In this document: positions 37,398 through 50,257 of the stretch, in pieces | How positions within the stretch are numbered: the stretch's first letter is position 1 | How the letters are laid out: the number at the start of each line of letters is the position of its first letter | Assembly: GCA_038501785.1 (NCBI GenBank) | Contig: JBAMJR010000009.1 | Coordinates: forward strand, 5,696,001 to 5,760,000 | Source: Myoxocephalus aenaeus | Taxonomy: Eukaryota; Chordata; Actinopteri; Perciformes; Cottidae | DNA length: 64,000 bases | Direction of reading: 5' to 3' | The notes under the pieces: generated by a model | What the model saw: the letters and a program-made list of their open reading frames with translations, nothing else | Database searches by the model: none | Told to the model about the DNA's origin: nothing | Position numbers and translations under genes: made by a program

Positions 37398-40300
37398 GCG
37401 CGCACACACACACACAGCGCTGTGACTCAGGTGCTTTGAAGGAGTGGGAGTATGTTTGTAAATATTTGCACAGATTTACGCCATGTTTTACCGCTCTTCA
37501 CCCGATGACCAGGATTTCTATCGGGAAGCAGCTTGACAGTTAAATCATTTTCAGTTGGTCCTTGTGCAACACTTGTCTCCTTTCCCAATAAATTGGAGGT
37601 CAAAATGCTGAATAATGGAATTATATTATCACAATATTATATCTTTCCTTTCATAAGACATTATTTATTTTTCTGCTGGAACGTGTGGGAGAAAGATATA
37701 AAGTAAACTATCGGTGTCATTGCACTGTCCGTGCTTCGTTATTTACTGACCTCGTTTGAATATATTCAGATAAAATTTGGTTTAATCGCATTATATCTTC
37801 TGCTTTCTAAAAAAAGAGATATCCTCAAAATGTTACAGTGACAATTTAAGTAAACAGCCCACAAATAATATTATAATTAATCAACGTGAAAATGCATGTT
37901 GACTAGACTTTGTCACCATCATTGAGACTGCATCAGAGAGTTTTTTAGTTTTCCTACTTCATGGTAATTTGCTTTTCTTGTTTCCGAGAAAAGCTTTTCT
38001 TTCTTTTTTTCAGGTGGCACGTCATTTCCCAGCAGCACACAGCTTCACATGCACGACATCATCTCCAACAATTGCACAATCTATTGTCGCCTAGTGGAGG
38101 AAGGTTTCACATTTCCTTCAGACTCTTGATCCTCGTGTTGAAAAGTGGTCCCTGAAAGCACCGTTGAAGTGCTGCTGCCAAAGAGCTTGTTATCTACAAA
38201 ATGCAAATATGGTGGTACCAGTTCTGCAACATACTCTCCACCAGTAGGCGTGGCCGGTATTCATGAATTCAGGGAATACTGGAGGGAGCTTTGAAGAAAT
38301 GCAGGATAGTAAATGATTACGGCTTTGACGCGGATAAGTGTTACAAAGGCATTTCACGAGAAGGCGGCGTGTTGCTTGTTGAGGAGAGGAGGTGTGAACG
38401 TCTTAATGGTTTGTGGCTGTGAAACGGGCCAATAAATGTCATGCGAAACGCCAAGGCTATATCTCGAGCAACACTGCAGCAAAATAGCTGATAAATCAAT
38501 ATTCTTGCGGCTTGAAAGATATGCATGTGTTGTTTTATCTTTTTATTAGCAGACATTAGTCTACTTCTCATACGTCTGGTGGGACACTCATACTGCAAGT
38601 ATGCACGATTTATTGCTCGGATCTGATTTATTTTATATTTTTAGTTTGGGTGGTCGTATTATTTTTCTAATGTGGCACAGTATCAGATTCCAGGGTGAAC
38701 TGGTCACGGTCCTGAGCTGACCCGCATGCGCAGAAGTGCTAAGACACAGCGTGCTGTTGCAGGGAGGGAAACGTGGACTACGTGAGCAGATGATCACGAG
38801 GACGAAGATGAAGATGAAGATGAAGAGAGACGCATTTTGAATTATGGCTTTTTTTTTTGTGGAGCAGCGGCCGCTGCGTCTGTGCGGAGGTGTGCATGTG
38901 TCAGTTCAGACAGAGGTCGCACTGCAACTTTTTTTTTTATCTGAGCGGTATCTGATTTAGGACCACATACGAAAGTGGCCCACAAGATCCGATTTCATGT
39001 AATAAAAAAAAAAAAACTGATCTGAGTCACACACAAAAAATCCTGCCTGCAGTCAGCACGTTGGCCGGGACACGTGTCCTCCCGCCCAAAAACTGACCTG
39101 GACTTCCTCAGTTTTGTGCAGGCTGCGTTGGTTCCTCACGCCCTGGCTCTGCTCTCTGTTCTCCATCACATCCTTCTGATCCGCTCTTGCTCTGCATATA
39201 AACACAGCAATTTAGGAAATAATGTAAAAATACTTAAACAATGATAAAACAAAGACTAAAAGTCGACAGTTTCTTATGTTCCCCCGGTTTAGTTTAGCGC
39301 GTTAGCAGGAACACGTTTGCTTATTTGCATTGAACACAAAGTATAGCTGAGGCTGGGAATAATATTAGTGTTGCAAGTATTTTTTGGTCATAGATTACTG
39401 GACAAATTAGAATTGACGCCGCTGGATGTCTGTACCAAATCTCCTGGCAATCCATCTCATAGTTTATCAGGGTCTTTTGGAATGTCCCCAGTATACTGTA
39501 AAACTGTTAGTTTTGTTGATACAATGTCGCTGAATTACTGGAACCGGTGTGCACATAATTTCCCGTCTGTGCTATCTCTAGTAGGAAATAAAAGATATGA
39601 GGATCAACCAGAAAGCTTAAACTTGCACTCACCATTAAGTGACGCAAATTATACCAACCTACTTCCTGGGCCAAAGCTGTGTTGGTAGATGTGGAATCGA
39701 TATCAAAGAGTCTGCTATGCACTTCATCAGAATATCAGTTTTTACCTGAGAAATCCACTCGATGTTTGTGCCATTTCCGTTACGTCTGAGCCCTCGGCGT
39801 TCCTTCTTGGTTTCAGTGATTCTATCTTCAACGTGTTCTGAACCCCTAGACGTAAAGAAATACACAACGGTCACTTGTAAGAGGCAGAACACTTTTTTTT
39901 GTTATAACAAAACCAGAGCATACTATATGTTAAAGTAATAATCTGGAGGATTTTCATTTCAATAATGAGCCCACTGTTGAAAGGCCTCGTATTTGCAGGA
40001 TTACGATCTGGGCGTCTGTGGCGATCATGGATGTAAGCTGGATAAAGTGTTGAAGGTTTGGGGCCCCGTCCAGTTGCATGAAGCAGAACAAAGTTTAAAT
40101 TCAGAGTATACAAATGTGTGGGATCTCCCGGCAATTGGCCCGTAGAGCGAGCGCACCAGACTTTCCTTAAACCCCGCCTCCCGGCCCTCGGCCCAGCCTC
40201 GCTCTCAGGCTCATTCACACGAATGGAGGAAGGAAAAGAACTCTAACATTTAGGACCCAATGATTTAAATGAGTGCTATTCAAGTGTTTGTATGGGGGGG

Positions 40301-43196
40301 GGAAGAGTATGCACTGATTTACAGACGTCACTTTCCCAATGTCAGTCAATGGGGGGAAAAGTCTCAGTGACAGATCCGGAAGTTGCAATCCCACGGTTTG
40401 GCCACTATTTCAAATGTTACTTTAAAAGCTCAGCGCTCTTACTGGGGGCTTGGTGGTGACATTCCCCGGAGGAGGGGGGGGGGGAATCAAAAGCAACGCA
40501 GTTACGGAAGTGAAACACCATGAAACACACCAGCAATTATCGCTTATCGCCATAGCTGCCGCCAAAGAGAACGAAACAGAGATCTTCGAGATCGCAATCT
40601 TAAAACACATGTCAAAATTACCATATGAATCCCCCTGAGTTTTGTCCTCTCTGTTGGAGCTCGAGCTGGAGGAAGAGGATCTTTGCTGATGCCCTAATGA
40701 AGAGCCAAGACTCTGGTCCTGTTTCGGGATCTCCGGGAACATCCGTCCCTCCTCGGCCTCGCTGCCATAATCAGCCTCCGATAGATTTAAATGGGATTCC
40801 TGGAGGCCGAGAGGAGGGGATGGGAGCTTGGGAAACTGGTGACACTGGGAGGGTGGGTTATATTCATCCTCCCTGCCAGTACCATCACCACCAGTAGTGC
40901 TTCTGGTGGTGGAATGCGTGGGAAATGTGCTGCGTTTCAGAGGTGTTATGACTTGATTTGAGAGACGAAATGCTGCTGTTGCAGCTTGCTTTTGACCTTC
41001 AACCCAGTTTGACCCCGCGCTGCTTCCTGGCCTTGACTTACCGCACTGGCAAAGATGAGAGTGTGTTTTTGTTTCATCACAGCGTGCGGATAGAGTTTCC
41101 ATGTTAAGGCTTGAGACTCTCGCCATGTGGTCGTCCATGATCTTAAAACTAACAATAATTTCCTGATTTCCCCAGGCCTGAGGGGAAACCCCGTTGTCCC
41201 TCATAGGGGGGCGGATGTTAAAATGATGCACTGAGTTTGATTCATACGCAGCGCTGGGACATTCGGGTGTCCACGCGTGTGTGTTGTTCTGCTGCAGGGA
41301 TTGTTCCCATAGATCCTCTGAGGTGGCAACGCATGAGCTCACAGGCACTTTTCTAGGAGGCGCCGTGAATTCAAACTGACCTTTTACCTCGTCAACTGTC
41401 AGTCCTGCCGTTTCACCCACGTTTTCCATTTCTTGGCGCCTCGCCCTTTTTCCCCTGAAAGGCATCTGAACACAGGGTGTCGGCTCAGAGAGTGATTGTT
41501 TCATTCTGCCTTCAGTCTCTTCATCGCTGTCATCTTTTTCTTTCAAATGGGATTCCTCCTTGGACTTTCTCTCTTGTGATTGGCTCCCTTTATCTTCTGT
41601 GCCTGTTTTTGCAGGAATATGTTGGATGTGTTGTAGTTGGATAGGTGGACTTTCAGGTTGGGGCACGAGGGGAGTGTTGACGTAAGTTTGTTCTTTGCTG
41701 CAGACCCGAACCAGCGCATGGATCTCTGTTGGGGTCTTCCTCTGGCTGAACTCGGTGGTCTGGCAAAAGTCTTGTGGAGTCCCAAACTCTCTGCCGTGAT
41801 CAGGCTGAAAGGTCAGAGACGGGAAGGTTTCAAGCTGCGATGCATCGTCCTTAAAGACCCCGGACAAGGCAGGGGAGCGCCTCTGGATGCCAGAGGTTAT
41901 CTTCCTGCCGGGCGGCTTCCGGCCGAGGGAAGCGCTCCTCTGGGCCTCCAGCTGATCGGTGACCTTCAAATTTGTTCTGTCCATCCTGGAATCGCCCTCA
42001 CTCTCCCGCAAGAAGTAGCGTCTCTCCGTCAACCTTATCATCTCACTGAGGTTCTGGAAAATAAAAGGTAAAAAAAAAAATGATTCCAGAGTTACATGCA
42101 GATGTTAATATTGCCATTTAATAGAGTGCATTTTAGCGTTTTTCGGACCATTTGGTCTGCGAGAATTTTTGTTTGGTTTTCATCAATAAAATGTGAAGCT
42201 ACATTCTAATGGATCTGACCCTCCTGTCCTATATTTAACGTGATTGAGATTCTAAGAGTGATGGTACACACAATGACACAATAAAGAAATGAAAACAAAT
42301 GACTGAAAACATTTAATTTACCACTCTTTTTTTTTTATGTTTCCTCCAGCAGAATTGGTGGAGGAAACATAAAAAAATCAGCAATGCAACTTTATTCTGT
42401 GACATTAATAAATATTTACATTTGAGGTTTGGTTTTATGTTTTTTTGTCATCTAAGTGGTGTCTAATCACTTGTCCTACAGGACACTACTGTACATACTA
42501 TAGACTATTATGGAATATACCTCAGAGACTTCATGCACTTCCAGCTGCTCCTCCACACACTCCCTGAGGATCAGCGTTGGTCCCCCGACAGAGAAAAAAA
42601 AAGAACATTTCAAATTATATTTGGAAAAGACAATACCAAATAATATCAAAGCAGAGTTAAAGTAACAAGGAAGTGGCACACATGTTCTGCCGTATAGTAT
42701 GTTCAAGAGGAACAACCCAAAACCCTCCAGAGCTGTAGGGCAGCCATCTGAGTACCTGTGTTCAGGGCTGGCAGAGGGGCTGACTGGGTCCTGGTCTCCG
42801 TCTCTGTGCGCAGTCTGATCGGCCTCTGTGGCGGGAGGCAAGTGTCTCTGGTCTGCCGTCTCTTCTTTGGATCTAAATGCATCTGAGTGGGAGACAATGT
42901 ATACGCAGTACTGTATATGATGCTGATAGATCAATCAGAAAGGAGGGAATCTGCAGGATGGAAGGAGAAGGAAAGCTTCACCGTGTGCACGCTTGGAAGC
43001 TACAAATATGTGACTGGATGAGTGCCAAACCTCTCAGCCTCCTGTGAGATAGTGCTGAATGAGTTACAGCAGAAGGTACAACTTTACAGTGAGTGTTACC
43101 GGAGTCACAAGCGGGCGTGAGAACCTGAGAACAGTAGTCCGGTTGTTGCTGCGTCCGACAGGCCTCTGATGCTGCAAAGCTGCACTTCTCAGAGTC
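33634..43196 (-). CDS. tcp10: TCP10/CPAP-family protein with coiled coil and complete G-box (11 exons seen, 5' end missing)
   Basis: Exons in coding order: 43100-43196, 42756-42882, 42521-42563, 40622-42053, 39746-39845, 39098-39191, 37157-37351, 35309-35449, 35043-35127, 34247-34367, 33634-33820; 2,622 bases, 873 residues, phases all consistent. The large 40622 exon is a low-complexity linker with a Ser run. Exon 37157 is a coiled coil (LRQQMEALQQQLQQRESDW). The last four exons form the TCP10/CPAP G-box of beta-strand repeats: TVTFFNGDIKHI, VYYYAASQTTHTTHPNGLQ, KREIVFPDQTIKYLEPDG, QREIHTSQYKRREYPDGTV. In CPAP this domain binds STIL in centriole assembly. Position next to ttll2 and a GPR31-like gene matches the human TCP10 locus rather than CENPJ. 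No start Met is supported; the acceptor at 35449 could instead be 35467. Confidence 0.85.
36140..36371 (+). mobile_element. SINE-like element with (TTTC)n tail
   Basis: The segment GTGTCCCTGAGCAAGACACT, then ACTGCTCCCCGGGCGCC and a TTTCTTTC tail (36342-36371) match a widespread fish SINE layout. A 17-bp perfect palindrome (36140-36156 / 36159-36175) sits where the tRNA-like head should be. It lies in a TCP10-like intron. Confidence 0.65.
37355..37417. repeat. (CA)n/(CG)n microsatellite at a splice acceptor
   Basis: A CA run with a short CGCGCG interruption. On the minus strand it reads (TG)n directly followed by CAG and the coiled-coil exon 37351-37157. Confidence 0.94.
42330..42377. repeat. 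Perfect 19-bp palindrome in a TCP10-like intron
   Basis: Arms 42330-42348 and 42359-42377 (TTTTTTTATGTTTCCTCCA and its complement) with a 10-base loop. Confidence 0.9.
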
Positions 43197-45728
43197 CTGC
43201 TCAATTTACTAAACACTAAAAATATAAGAGCCACGATCCTTTAGGTTAATAACTGCTGTTCATTTCAATAACTAACAAAAAAAAATGTACCGGTGGGATA
43301 TTACATTTTAATTCAAGCTAACACAAGGAACTTTCATCTTGTGTTGATTTTGGCGGTCCCTGTAGATAACAGCGGTTTCGGAGCACCAGAGTCCCTTTGG
43401 AAAAGCTCTCATTTTAGAGCAGCGGGGACTGACAGTTTTGCCCCGAGCGGTCCGGGAGTCACACCAGATGACAGACATTAAGAATAGCTCCATAGAAACA
43501 GACCATTTTCCTGCAGATGGTCTTTGTTTGCCTTGTTTTGAATTGAGAATGTTTCACAGTTAAAAGTTCCTCACAGTAACGTTCATCTTGTTGGACAAAA
43601 TGCAATGTTTATCATTGTAATAGTGCATGTTCTTAATGAATGTAAATAGTCTGTGTTTTCTTCTTAAAATTGGAAACAGGCAACTTATTCTACAGTGTGC
43701 AATCTACATTGACTTCAAACTGATGAGTGAAAGCAAAGAACTTGTCTATTGCGACAACAGTCATCTTATCTGTGTGCTGTTTATTGACAGAAGGAAGATG
43801 AAGAACGGCATCTGCAGACCATAATGAATGCAGCTATATGAACTTAATCCTTTTGGTAGTTTACGTCGTATGAATTTAGCAAAATTAAAATCTGAAAGCA
43901 CAAAAACTAGAGGAGCAGTATTACATAGACGGAAAGTGCAGGTTTTTATTGAATATATGACAACCTACACTCTTTTCTAAGGAGAAAATGTTACAGTACA
44001 TTTATCATAGTATCCATTGCAAGAATATCCATACTTCTCATGATAGGAGAGGTAACTAATAAACTTCTATTGATAGAAAATGAGGGATAGGGTGTTAAGA
44101 TACAACATGAAATTGCCTCCCTATCAATCAAAGTCTTACCTCCTCAAGTCTAAGTTTAGGGTTAATACCTGGATCACATTTCAAATTAGAGTTTAAAGTT
44201 TTGGTGCAGCAGAATGACATTTTATCTCGGTTTAGAGTCAAAACTAAACTGACGTCTGGATATAATCTTTCATCTTTTTGACCTACTTTTCAAGTTCGCT
44301 GCAACATGATTCAAAGTTAAACTGAGATTTATTCAGGTATAACAAATGAATCTCAGTTGGTGCAGCCCGAGACAAGATCGATTGCATGAAGCGTTCTCAT
44401 CGCTCAGTATAAACCTTAACTACCAGATCAAAGCCTGCTATCGCATAAATCCTCTCAAGCAGTAAAACCATTCAACGGCGAGAGAGAAATGTGATTGTAT
44501 TTCATAGGTCCTTAAACTGCTGATGACTTTGACTTTCCATGTGTCTCGTCTTGTGTAAATCTCATTTTTGGAGAGAAGTCACGTCTGTAAAACCTGTTTG
44601 ACTCTCACGAGCTGTCTGGACTTGCAGCTGAAGTAGAGACGGAGGCATGCAGAGTTGAGCGTGAGGCCCAGGGTTAACCCCCCTTCTCCTCCTCCCTTAG
44701 GACGCAAAAATTCCATGCAACCTCGTTTACTTTTCCTTACATAGTAGAAGACATTGACAGTTTGCGCTATGTCCATCTCGTCGTGCCTACACTTACATCC
44801 ATCACCAATTCCCAGGGATACACATCTGCGTACTCTAAGGGGAATCATTCTTGGAATATTCCCCCTTTTTTTTAAGCCTTTTTAGCATCTGCTGAGGAGC
44901 TGTGCAGCTTAAAACAGCGCCCAAACGCTGTCATTTAGGAGAAACAGTAAGTCAATTCAGTAGCTTCTGGGATTTACTGAACCCTCAGAGTAGCAAAATG
45001 GTAAATTCTCACAGTTTGTACCAGGAAAAGAAAAAGCAGTATGCTTTGCAAGAAGATGAAGTGATCACACCAGTGATTGGCCTTCTGTCTAAAGTCATGT
45101 CAGCTCCAGGTTTCACAGAGGGGCATGTCGGTGCTTGACAGCGGCATGCAGACTTTGCTCGGGTTTTATCACAAGAGAAATCTCGCCACGCTTGTGCTTT
45201 GTTCAATGTTTAATAAATTAAGAAAAAGAGAGTTTGGTCATTTGCAAGTTAAATCTTAACAGGATGGTATTTGTCCCTCGTTTAGCTCCACTGGTCTCGC
45301 AGTGGAAAAGTAGCTGTGTGACTCACCTCCTCGGGCTACAGAAAGGGCGGAGCTACGAGCACAGGGCTGAACCGCCAGGCAAACTTAAGGCAAAGAAGCT
45401 GTCAAGCATTTGCCCCTGCACACTAGGAGGATCACTTCCAGACGTGATACTGGCACTCACTCAAACCTGAATGACTTTGGAAACCAGAAGCCCACGCGAG
45501 GACTGAAAGAAGGATCTAAAACCTCAACGAGGATTAAAACTGAAGACAGTGAAGAAACTTGTTTGGCAGGATTTTTTTCTTCTTTTGTGTGTGTGTTAGT
45601 GTGTGTTTTACTGTGTGTTTGCCTTCAGATTTAATGTGTGAGGTGATTTCCTTGTCAGTTTAAGGGGAAAACCCTGCTCGTTCTAGCTTGGATTTCATAT
45701 TGGATCAATCATCTATTTCACTGCTGCA
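43197..45728. other. Spacer between the TCP10-like exons and the first receptor
   Basis: No further exon could be supported on either strand. The 5' UTR and promoter of the plus-strand receptor should lie toward the right end (about 45100-45728). Confidence 0.45.
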
Positions 45729-48318
45729 ATGGGAAACGACACCGGTTTACAAGATATCGAGGACTGCGAAGCCATGAACAAGGCACTGTACAAATTCTAT
45801 GCAGCCATCATGATTGTGATTTTCATCCTGGCTCTGCCTCTGAACGCATCTGTCCTCCACCTCTTCATATTCAAGTTGAAGTTCTGGAAATCCAACACCA
45901 ACAACATCTTCCTGTTCAACCTGGTGCTGGCCGACATTCTCCTGATCTTCTGTTTGCCCATAAAGGCGTACAACTACATAAATGGTGAGAGGCGAAGCGA
46001 TAACGACACGATCTGCAAAGCTATGCTCTTCATGTTGTTTTTGAACCGCGGGGCCAGCATTGCCTTCCTGACGGTGACCTCCATCGACCGGTATTTCAAC
46101 GTGGTGCACCCCGGGCGCAAGAATCTCCTGAGAGCTCTCAAGAAGTCTCCGCAGATCTCGATCCTCATCTGGCTGCTCCTGCTGCCTCTCACCATCCCCA
46201 CCATGCTCAAGAGCTTTGAATGCTGCAACAGCCTCAGCCAACCGCCCAATGGCACTAAAGAAGACACTCTGGTTAAGGTAATGTTTTCCACGCTCAATGT
46301 GTAATATGTGTAATATGTTGCCGTCAGCGAGTTTACCAGCATCGGCCCCAAAAATCCAGTACAGAGCATGAAAGGAGAAGTTCCAAAGCGTGAAGCCTTT
46401 TGGCTTCACTGGGAACATATTGTGTCATACGTTGCTGTCACTTGGGACCATGTGGCATTGCAGCGCTGAGTGAGCACGTTTTCATGTCATCACATCAATA
46501 CATACTTCACTGTGATTTGCGCAACACAGTGTCCACACAACCTCCAGGATTATTTTTTGCAGAAACAGCAACTCGGCCTGAAGTAACAGAGAGCGGTATT
46601 CAGATATTTTACTGGAGTAAAAGTAAAATCCTGTTAAAGTGCTGCCTTCAAAAATATTCCTAAAAAGTACTTAAGTATTCACATCAAAATTATACTTAAA
46701 GTAAAACTTAAAAAAAAAAAAATAATCTTTTTTTTAAAGCAGAATGACCCATTTCTGAATAATAAACATGATATTACTAGATTATAATCACTGGTGCATT
46801 CAAGTGTAATAATCACTTTAATGTTGCAGCCTGTAAAAGGTGGAGCCGTTTCTTACCTAATATTGTGCTGTGTAGCTATACGTTGTATATACATTTATAT
46901 CTTGCTTTTATAATTTTAATCTGCAAAGTAACTAAAGGTATCAAATTAATGTAGTAGAGTAGAAGTATAAATGTGCCCAAAATGTAAATACCTAAGTACC
47001 TCAAAATTGTAAATGTACTTAATCACATCCCACCAGTGACGGGGAGTCTATTCTAATTCATGTGACTGAGGGGCCGAGAGGCCTAATCAGCAATGAAGGG
47101 TGTGTTATCTCACCCCAAAGCTCCACTTAGATCCAGACAGTTTCCAGAGCTATTTTTGCACTGACACAGCACACAGCTGTTCTAAAGTTGGGACGTGTTC
47201 AAACTGGAGTGTGTGAAACTGCACCGCGCATGACAGAAAAGGATGGGCGCTTTCTGGAAAACCCAAATATTAATATTGTAATAAGAGGAGATGCTATTTA
47301 TTCACTATGAATTCCACTTCATATGAGATTCCATGCACGACAAGGTGTAAACAGTGTATTGTCTATTTTCTTTGTACATTAGACGCTGTGTTTATAGTGT
47401 GGCCTCTTAATAAAAATAGGTTGGGTTTAAATCTTCATTCATTGTTTGCCGTCAGCTTAATTCTTAGTGAGAGTATTTACACTGGTAATCTAGTAGTAAA
47501 GCATACATAGTGTTGGCTGTTTTTGAATACACCTCGTCTGTAGTGAAAACTAAGTAGATTTACATAATACTGTATTTAAGTAACATTTGCATTTTATTTT
47601 ACTATAGTTCCCCACTACATTTTAGAGGCACATATTGTGCGTTTCCCTCCACTGTGACAGTTATAGTTGGTACTTTATAGATTAAGAATTTGGGGATCAC
47701 TAACAATTCCAAATTCGTTCCTGTGTCAAAATGACTCCTGGTTCAAAATAGATTCTCGATTCAGCACATCGGGTTCCTAATTTCAAGATCTGTTCATCAA
47801 TTTGTTGTTGATGTAAATGGCAAATTAATAATAATCCTCTTTTTTTTCTGATTTTTAAGGACGTGGTGGACAGTATGCGAGAACTGGTCTTCTTTTCCCA
47901 GATTGTCATCCCCTTCGTCATCCTGGTCTACTGCACGGTGCACATCGTCAACCGGCTCAGGAAAAAGACCGTCGGGGACAGAACCAAGCTGAGGAGGGCG
48001 GTCTTCCTGGTGACCTCCGTCATGGTGGTCTTCTCCTTCTGCTTCCTCCCCTGCACCTTGGCCAGGATGGTTCTGCTGATCGCCCGGGTCGAACTGTCTG
48101 AAGCCTGGCAGGATAAAGCTGCCGTGGCCTTCGACGGCCTCATGGTCCTCTCCTACGTGGACTGCCTGCTGGACCCGCTGATCTACTGCTTCTGCAGCAC
48201 CAAGTTTAAAGGTCTTTACCTCTCCAGTTATTTCCCGTTCTTATTGAAAGGCAACGAAGTGCCGTTGGACAGCTCAACGGGAAACACGTCGCAACCTCGG
48301 CGCAATAACGTGATTTGA
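45729..48318 (+). CDS. gpr31: Class A GPCR of the GPR31/HCAR/OXER1 group, tandem copy 1 (2 coding exons)
   Basis: Family members are Gi-coupled receptors for hydroxy-fatty acids (12-HETE for GPR31, 5-oxo-ETE for OXER1) or hydroxycarboxylic acids. Exons 45729-46277 and 47860-48318 join in phase for 335 residues. N-glycosylation NDT is at residue 3. TM1 has LPLNASVL, TM2 NLVLADILL, TM3 ends DRYFNVVHP (DRY intact), TM4 IWLLLLPLTIP, TM5 VIPFVILVYC, TM6 FCFLPCTLARM and TM7 DPLIYCF (DPxxY). FLPC..AR matches human GPR31 as I recall it, and human GPR31 adjoins TTLL2/TCP10, so synteny favours GPR31 over HCAR. The intron falls in extracellular loop 2. Ligand is inferred only. Confidence 0.85.
46590..47037. 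mobile_element. Probable MITE relic in the receptor intron
   Basis: The ends carry GGAGTAAAAGTAAAAT and TGTAAATGTACTTAATCACA...CCACCAGTG, the TACTTAAGTA-rich style seen in many small fish hAT-derived elements. No clean target duplication was found. A similar ACTAAGTAGATTTACATAAT stretch occurs near 47550. Confidence 0.35.
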
Positions 48319-48738
48319 AATGGGAAACCGGAGGCTGTTTCTCTGTGGGGTGACACCTCTGCGATCCAAAAGGATACTACCTAAGACTGACAGTGCAACT
48401 CAAACATGTTTTTACTTTATGAAAGGGGACTCGCTATGAAGACTAAGGCGTACAGTTGTTTTTTAGGTTTCTATTTTCTATTGATTCTTAAAGTAATAAT
48501 CTCGATGATTGTCATTTAAATAGATGGCTGTCAAGTCATCATCCATCGCCAAATGAGGTATCACAAAGGTAACTGAGCCTATGGCCCACTGACTAAAAAG
48601 AAAAGAGGTTGAATTTGCAGGATTTCAAACTGACATTCCCCTGGAATATCAGACACTGTTTGGATCTCTGGGACGTGAGATCCAAAACAACACCTGCGAC
48701 TACCGATTACCGAACGGTTGAGATTGTAAATTATATAG

Positions 48739-48740
<2 letters not shown>
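48319..48740. other. 3' flank of receptor copy 1
   Basis: Presumed 3' UTR and spacer; I see no strong AATAAA near the stop codon. Confidence 0.4.
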
Positions 48741-48778
<38 letters not shown>

Positions 48779-50257
48779 GGGTCAATGACATGACATGCAT
48801 ATTTTTGTGTCCAAATCCATTATTTCCTTTAAATAATGTGTTATCAATTCATGACATATATCATTTAATTATATAAAACCTATTCAGTTTAAATATATTT
48901 TCAGTTCATTCAAATAATATATATTGTTTTATGTTTTGGCACCTCAAACCCTGAAAATGTCAGGGGGCACAGCTGTCCCAGCAAATTATCAGACTATAAA
49001 AACTATAAAATAATGTATTTTCATCATAATACATTTTAAATAAACTACTATGGCATGCTTTTATTATTGAAACATTTAAAATAAACAAAATGTTTACAAA
49101 CACCAATAGTTTAAAGCTGTTGAAATAATTAAAAAACCTTTGCCCCAAAATGTTCATGTTCTCAAATGTCAAGGTGACACAACCCTAAAAATGGGACTTT
49201 TATTTTGAAGGAGTTGACAGACTTTTGCATCATCAAGAGACCCCAACTGACATTTGTGGCTGAGTGAAAAGATTTGTAGATCTCTCTGAAATATTGATTA
49301 AAATATCTACTTTTTTAACTCACAGGTAGGATGGTACACTTTTCATGTCAAGTCATACAACCAATCTAAAACTAGAAATATTGTATTTTATCATAACACT
49401 CTTTATCATATTAACAAAGTATATGAATGAAGTTGCTAGCAAGAACAAAAGCTAATGCTAGCTGCTACTATATGCCCGTTTAATTTGAAATTAGTTGCAA
49501 AACTCAGGTGACGCAACCAGATGTCAAATGTCGCAATTGCAAGTAATTTCACTATATGAATCGTTATCTGACGCTTAAGATTATTTATTACATTTTTCAA
49601 ATGTTTAACAGTGTTAAGTTAAATATATTATACACGTTCAAACCATTTTCATGATAATATTGAATATTCTTATACTATTCAAGAAGCCACTGTCAAGTCA
49701 AGAGAAATCAGCACGACACAGGGGTCTAACATTGTCAGGTGGCACATTGATAAATGTCAGGGGGTGCAGCCAGATAAAACTGTAATTTAAAGCAATAAAT
49801 AATAGGTTAAAGTGAAGAAATGGTTGCTGAATATGATATGAAGAACTATTGTATTGAATGTATTCAGTTCTATATTTGTATTATTATGTTTTTCTATTTA
49901 ATTGTAAAATCAAATGTTAAATATACTAAATACCTAGAGAACGCAATTATCTTAAATGATTTGATATATATATAAAACACAACCATAAAACAATGTGTTA
50001 GACACTGTAAAATGTTAGGAAAATATATATATTTTTACAAATATGTGGTCGCGTCATTTGACAATTTTTAGCCTGTGAAGTTAAAAAATAGTGTTAAAAA
50101 CTATTTAAAACCAAAACAACAACTGAGACTTGTTAAAGCACAATGTTCCAGATCCAAAGATATCCATTACATCAATTTGGAATTTTCTTTAAAAAATTAC
50201 GCTTTTAGAAGCCTTATTCGTCATTGACCCATATATATATATATATATATATATATA
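48741..50257. mobile_element. DNA transposon-like element inserted in a TA microsatellite
   Basis: An AT-rich body of 1,452 bp (48779-50230) is bounded by an exact 11-bp inverted repeat GGGTCAATGAC / GTCATTGACCC and by TA runs on both sides (48741-48778 and 50231-50257). Any target duplication is hidden in the TA repeats. Internally it repeats phrases such as TGTCAGGGGGCACAGC and TGTCAGGGGGTGCAGCC. No transposase frame is visible; the superfamily is unknown. Confidence 0.6.

Noticed and set aside
33634..43196. The CENPJ (CPAP) orthologue itself
   Set aside because: The G-box and coiled coil fit CPAP, but the PN2-3 tubulin-binding region was not seen and the neighbours match the TCP10 locus; still, the gene is incomplete at its 5' end.
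45747..46418. 223-codon open frame antisense to receptor copy 1
   Set aside because: Shadow of the seven-helix coding exon; no family resemblance.
45729..48318. A hydroxycarboxylic acid receptor (HCAR) as the firm name
   Set aside because: Motifs do not separate HCAR from GPR31 by eye; neighbouring TTLL2 and TCP10 favour GPR31.
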